Below are positions 12,927 to 13,698 of a DNA stretch of 13,698 nt, piece by piece. Origin of the DNA: Burkholderiales bacterium (lineage in GTDB: Bacteria; Pseudomonadota; Gammaproteobacteria; Burkholderiales; Burkholderiaceae_F); the NCBI GenBank assembly GCA_021298875.1, contig JAJTHJ010000223.1, positions 1 through 13,698 of the forward strand, in the 5' to 3' direction. The notes beneath the pieces are model-generated. The model searched no databases, was not told where the DNA came from, and saw nothing but the letters and a program-made list of their open reading frames with translations. Made by a program: the position numbers and the translations under genes. The stretch's first letter is position 1, and every line of letters begins with the position of its first letter.

Positions 12927-13698
12927 ATGAACGCCCCCCACCCCCTCCTCGACCCCGCCGCCTGCCGCCTCCGCGCCAACGCGCTGCGCTTCCTCGCCAT
13001 CGACGCCGTCAACGCCGCCAAGAGCGGGCATCCGGGCATGCCGATGGGCATGGCCGACCTCGCCGAGCGACTGTGGCTCGCGCACATGAAGTTCGACCCC
13101 GCCAACCCGACCTGGCCCGACCGCGACCGCTTTGTGCTGTCCAACGGCCACGGCTCGATGCTGCTGTACGCGGCGCTGCACCTCACCGGCTACGAGCTGC
13201 CGATCGACGAGATCAAGAACTTCCGCCAACTGCACAGCAAGACTCCCGGTCACCCGGAAAACGGCGTGACCCCCGGCGTGGAAACGACGACCGGCCCGCT
13301 CGGCCAGGGCTTGGCCAATGCCGTCGGCATGGCGCTGGCGGAGAAGCTGCTGGCCGCCAAGTTCAACCGCCCCGGGCACGCCATCGTCAACCACCGCACC
13401 TGGGTCTACCTCGGCGACGGCTGCCTGATGGAAGGCGTGTCGCACGAAGCCTGCTCGCTGGCCGGCGTCTTTGGACTGCACAAGCTCGTCGCCTTTTACG
13501 ACGACAACGGCATCTCCATCGACGGCCACGTGGAAGGCTGGTTTCGCGACGACACGCGCAAGCGCTTTGAGGCCTACGGCTGGAACGTGGTCGGCCCGAT
13601 CGACGGTCACGACGTCGCCGCCGTCGAGTCCGCCACGCAGGCGGCGCTCGCCGAGACGCAAAAGCCCACGCTCGTGATCTGCCGCACCACCATAGGCT
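12927..13698 (+). CDS. cbbT: Transketolase, N-terminal part (cut by window edge)
   Basis: The first 257 residues of a transketolase, open to the right edge. The thiamine-diphosphate enzyme transfers two-carbon units in Calvin-cycle regeneration and the pentose phosphate pathway. Visible family segments are NAAKSGHPGMPMGMADLAE at about 28-46, RDRFVLSNGHGSML, FRQLHSKTPGHPE, GVETTTGPLGQGLANAVGMA, and the ThDP-binding motif starting GDG at 163-165 and ending at Asn194 (FYDDNGISIDGH). The frame is intact throughout. The ATG at 12927 gives the normal N-terminus; no strong binding site precedes it. Position after cbbP matches the cbbFPT order of betaproteobacterial operons, so cbbT rather than a housekeeping tktA name is preferred. 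Confidence 0.97.
   Translation, partial: MNAPHPLLDPAACRLRANALRFLAIDAVNAAKSGHPGMPMGMADLAERLWLAHMKFDPANPTWPDRDRFVLSNGHGSMLLYAALHLTGYELPIDEIKNFRQLHSKTPGHPENGVTPGVETTTGPLGQGLANAVGMALAEKLLAAKFNRPGHAIVNHRTWVYLGDGCLMEGVSHEACSLAGVFGLHKLVAFYDDNGISIDGHVEGWFRDDTRKRFEAYGWNVVGPIDGHDVAAVESATQAALAETQKPTLVICRTTIG

Overview
GC-rich proteobacterial chromosome. A red-type (form IC) RuBisCO operon in the order cbbR / cbbL-cbbS-cbbX-cbbF-cbbP-cbbT, together with a purC-purE-purK cluster and dispersed palindromic repeats of the CCCTCACCC...GGGTGAGGG kind, points to an autotrophic or facultatively autotrophic betaproteobacterium. That placement is inferred from gene order and protein style, not from a database search.

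Layout. (1) 1-1481, minus strand: purC-purE-purK, tightly coupled de novo purine genes, with purK cut by the window edge. (2) 1538-1630: a palindromic repeat; then dgkA (minus) diverging from a type-2 glycerate kinase (plus) at 2102-3403. (3) 3491-5832: an AraC-family regulator (minus) divergent from a cytochrome P450 (plus), with a candidate operator between them. (4) 5941-6524, minus: a HicA/HicB toxin-antitoxin pair starting 41 bp downstream of cbbR on the same strand. (5) 6566-7519, minus: cbbR, a LysR-type regulator, divergent from the cbb operon across a 126-bp control region. (6) 7646-13698, plus: RuBisCO large and small subunits, the red-type activase CbbX, fructose-1,6-bisphosphatase, phosphoribulokinase and the start of transketolase, cut by the window edge.

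The cbb genes form a coherent Calvin-Benson-Bassham set: PRK makes ribulose-1,5-bisphosphate, RuBisCO carboxylates it, CbbX clears inhibited RuBisCO, and FBPase and transketolase regenerate pentose phosphate. Glycerate kinase could return photorespiratory glycerate to central metabolism, but this link rests only on proximity.

The most notable points are: an apparent 1-base deletion near the 3' end of cbbP that swaps its last 21 conserved residues for 9 unrelated ones; four copies of one structured repeat family, three of them inside the cbb operon; two of those copies being 101-bp direct repeats with one mismatch that flank cbbX-cbbF; a heptad tandem repeat that carries the cbbS ribosome binding site; and a toxin-antitoxin pair directly behind cbbR. 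I saw no wholly unknown multigene system, no tRNA or rRNA gene, no CRISPR array and no insertion sequence. No gene-free stretch exceeds 300 bases.
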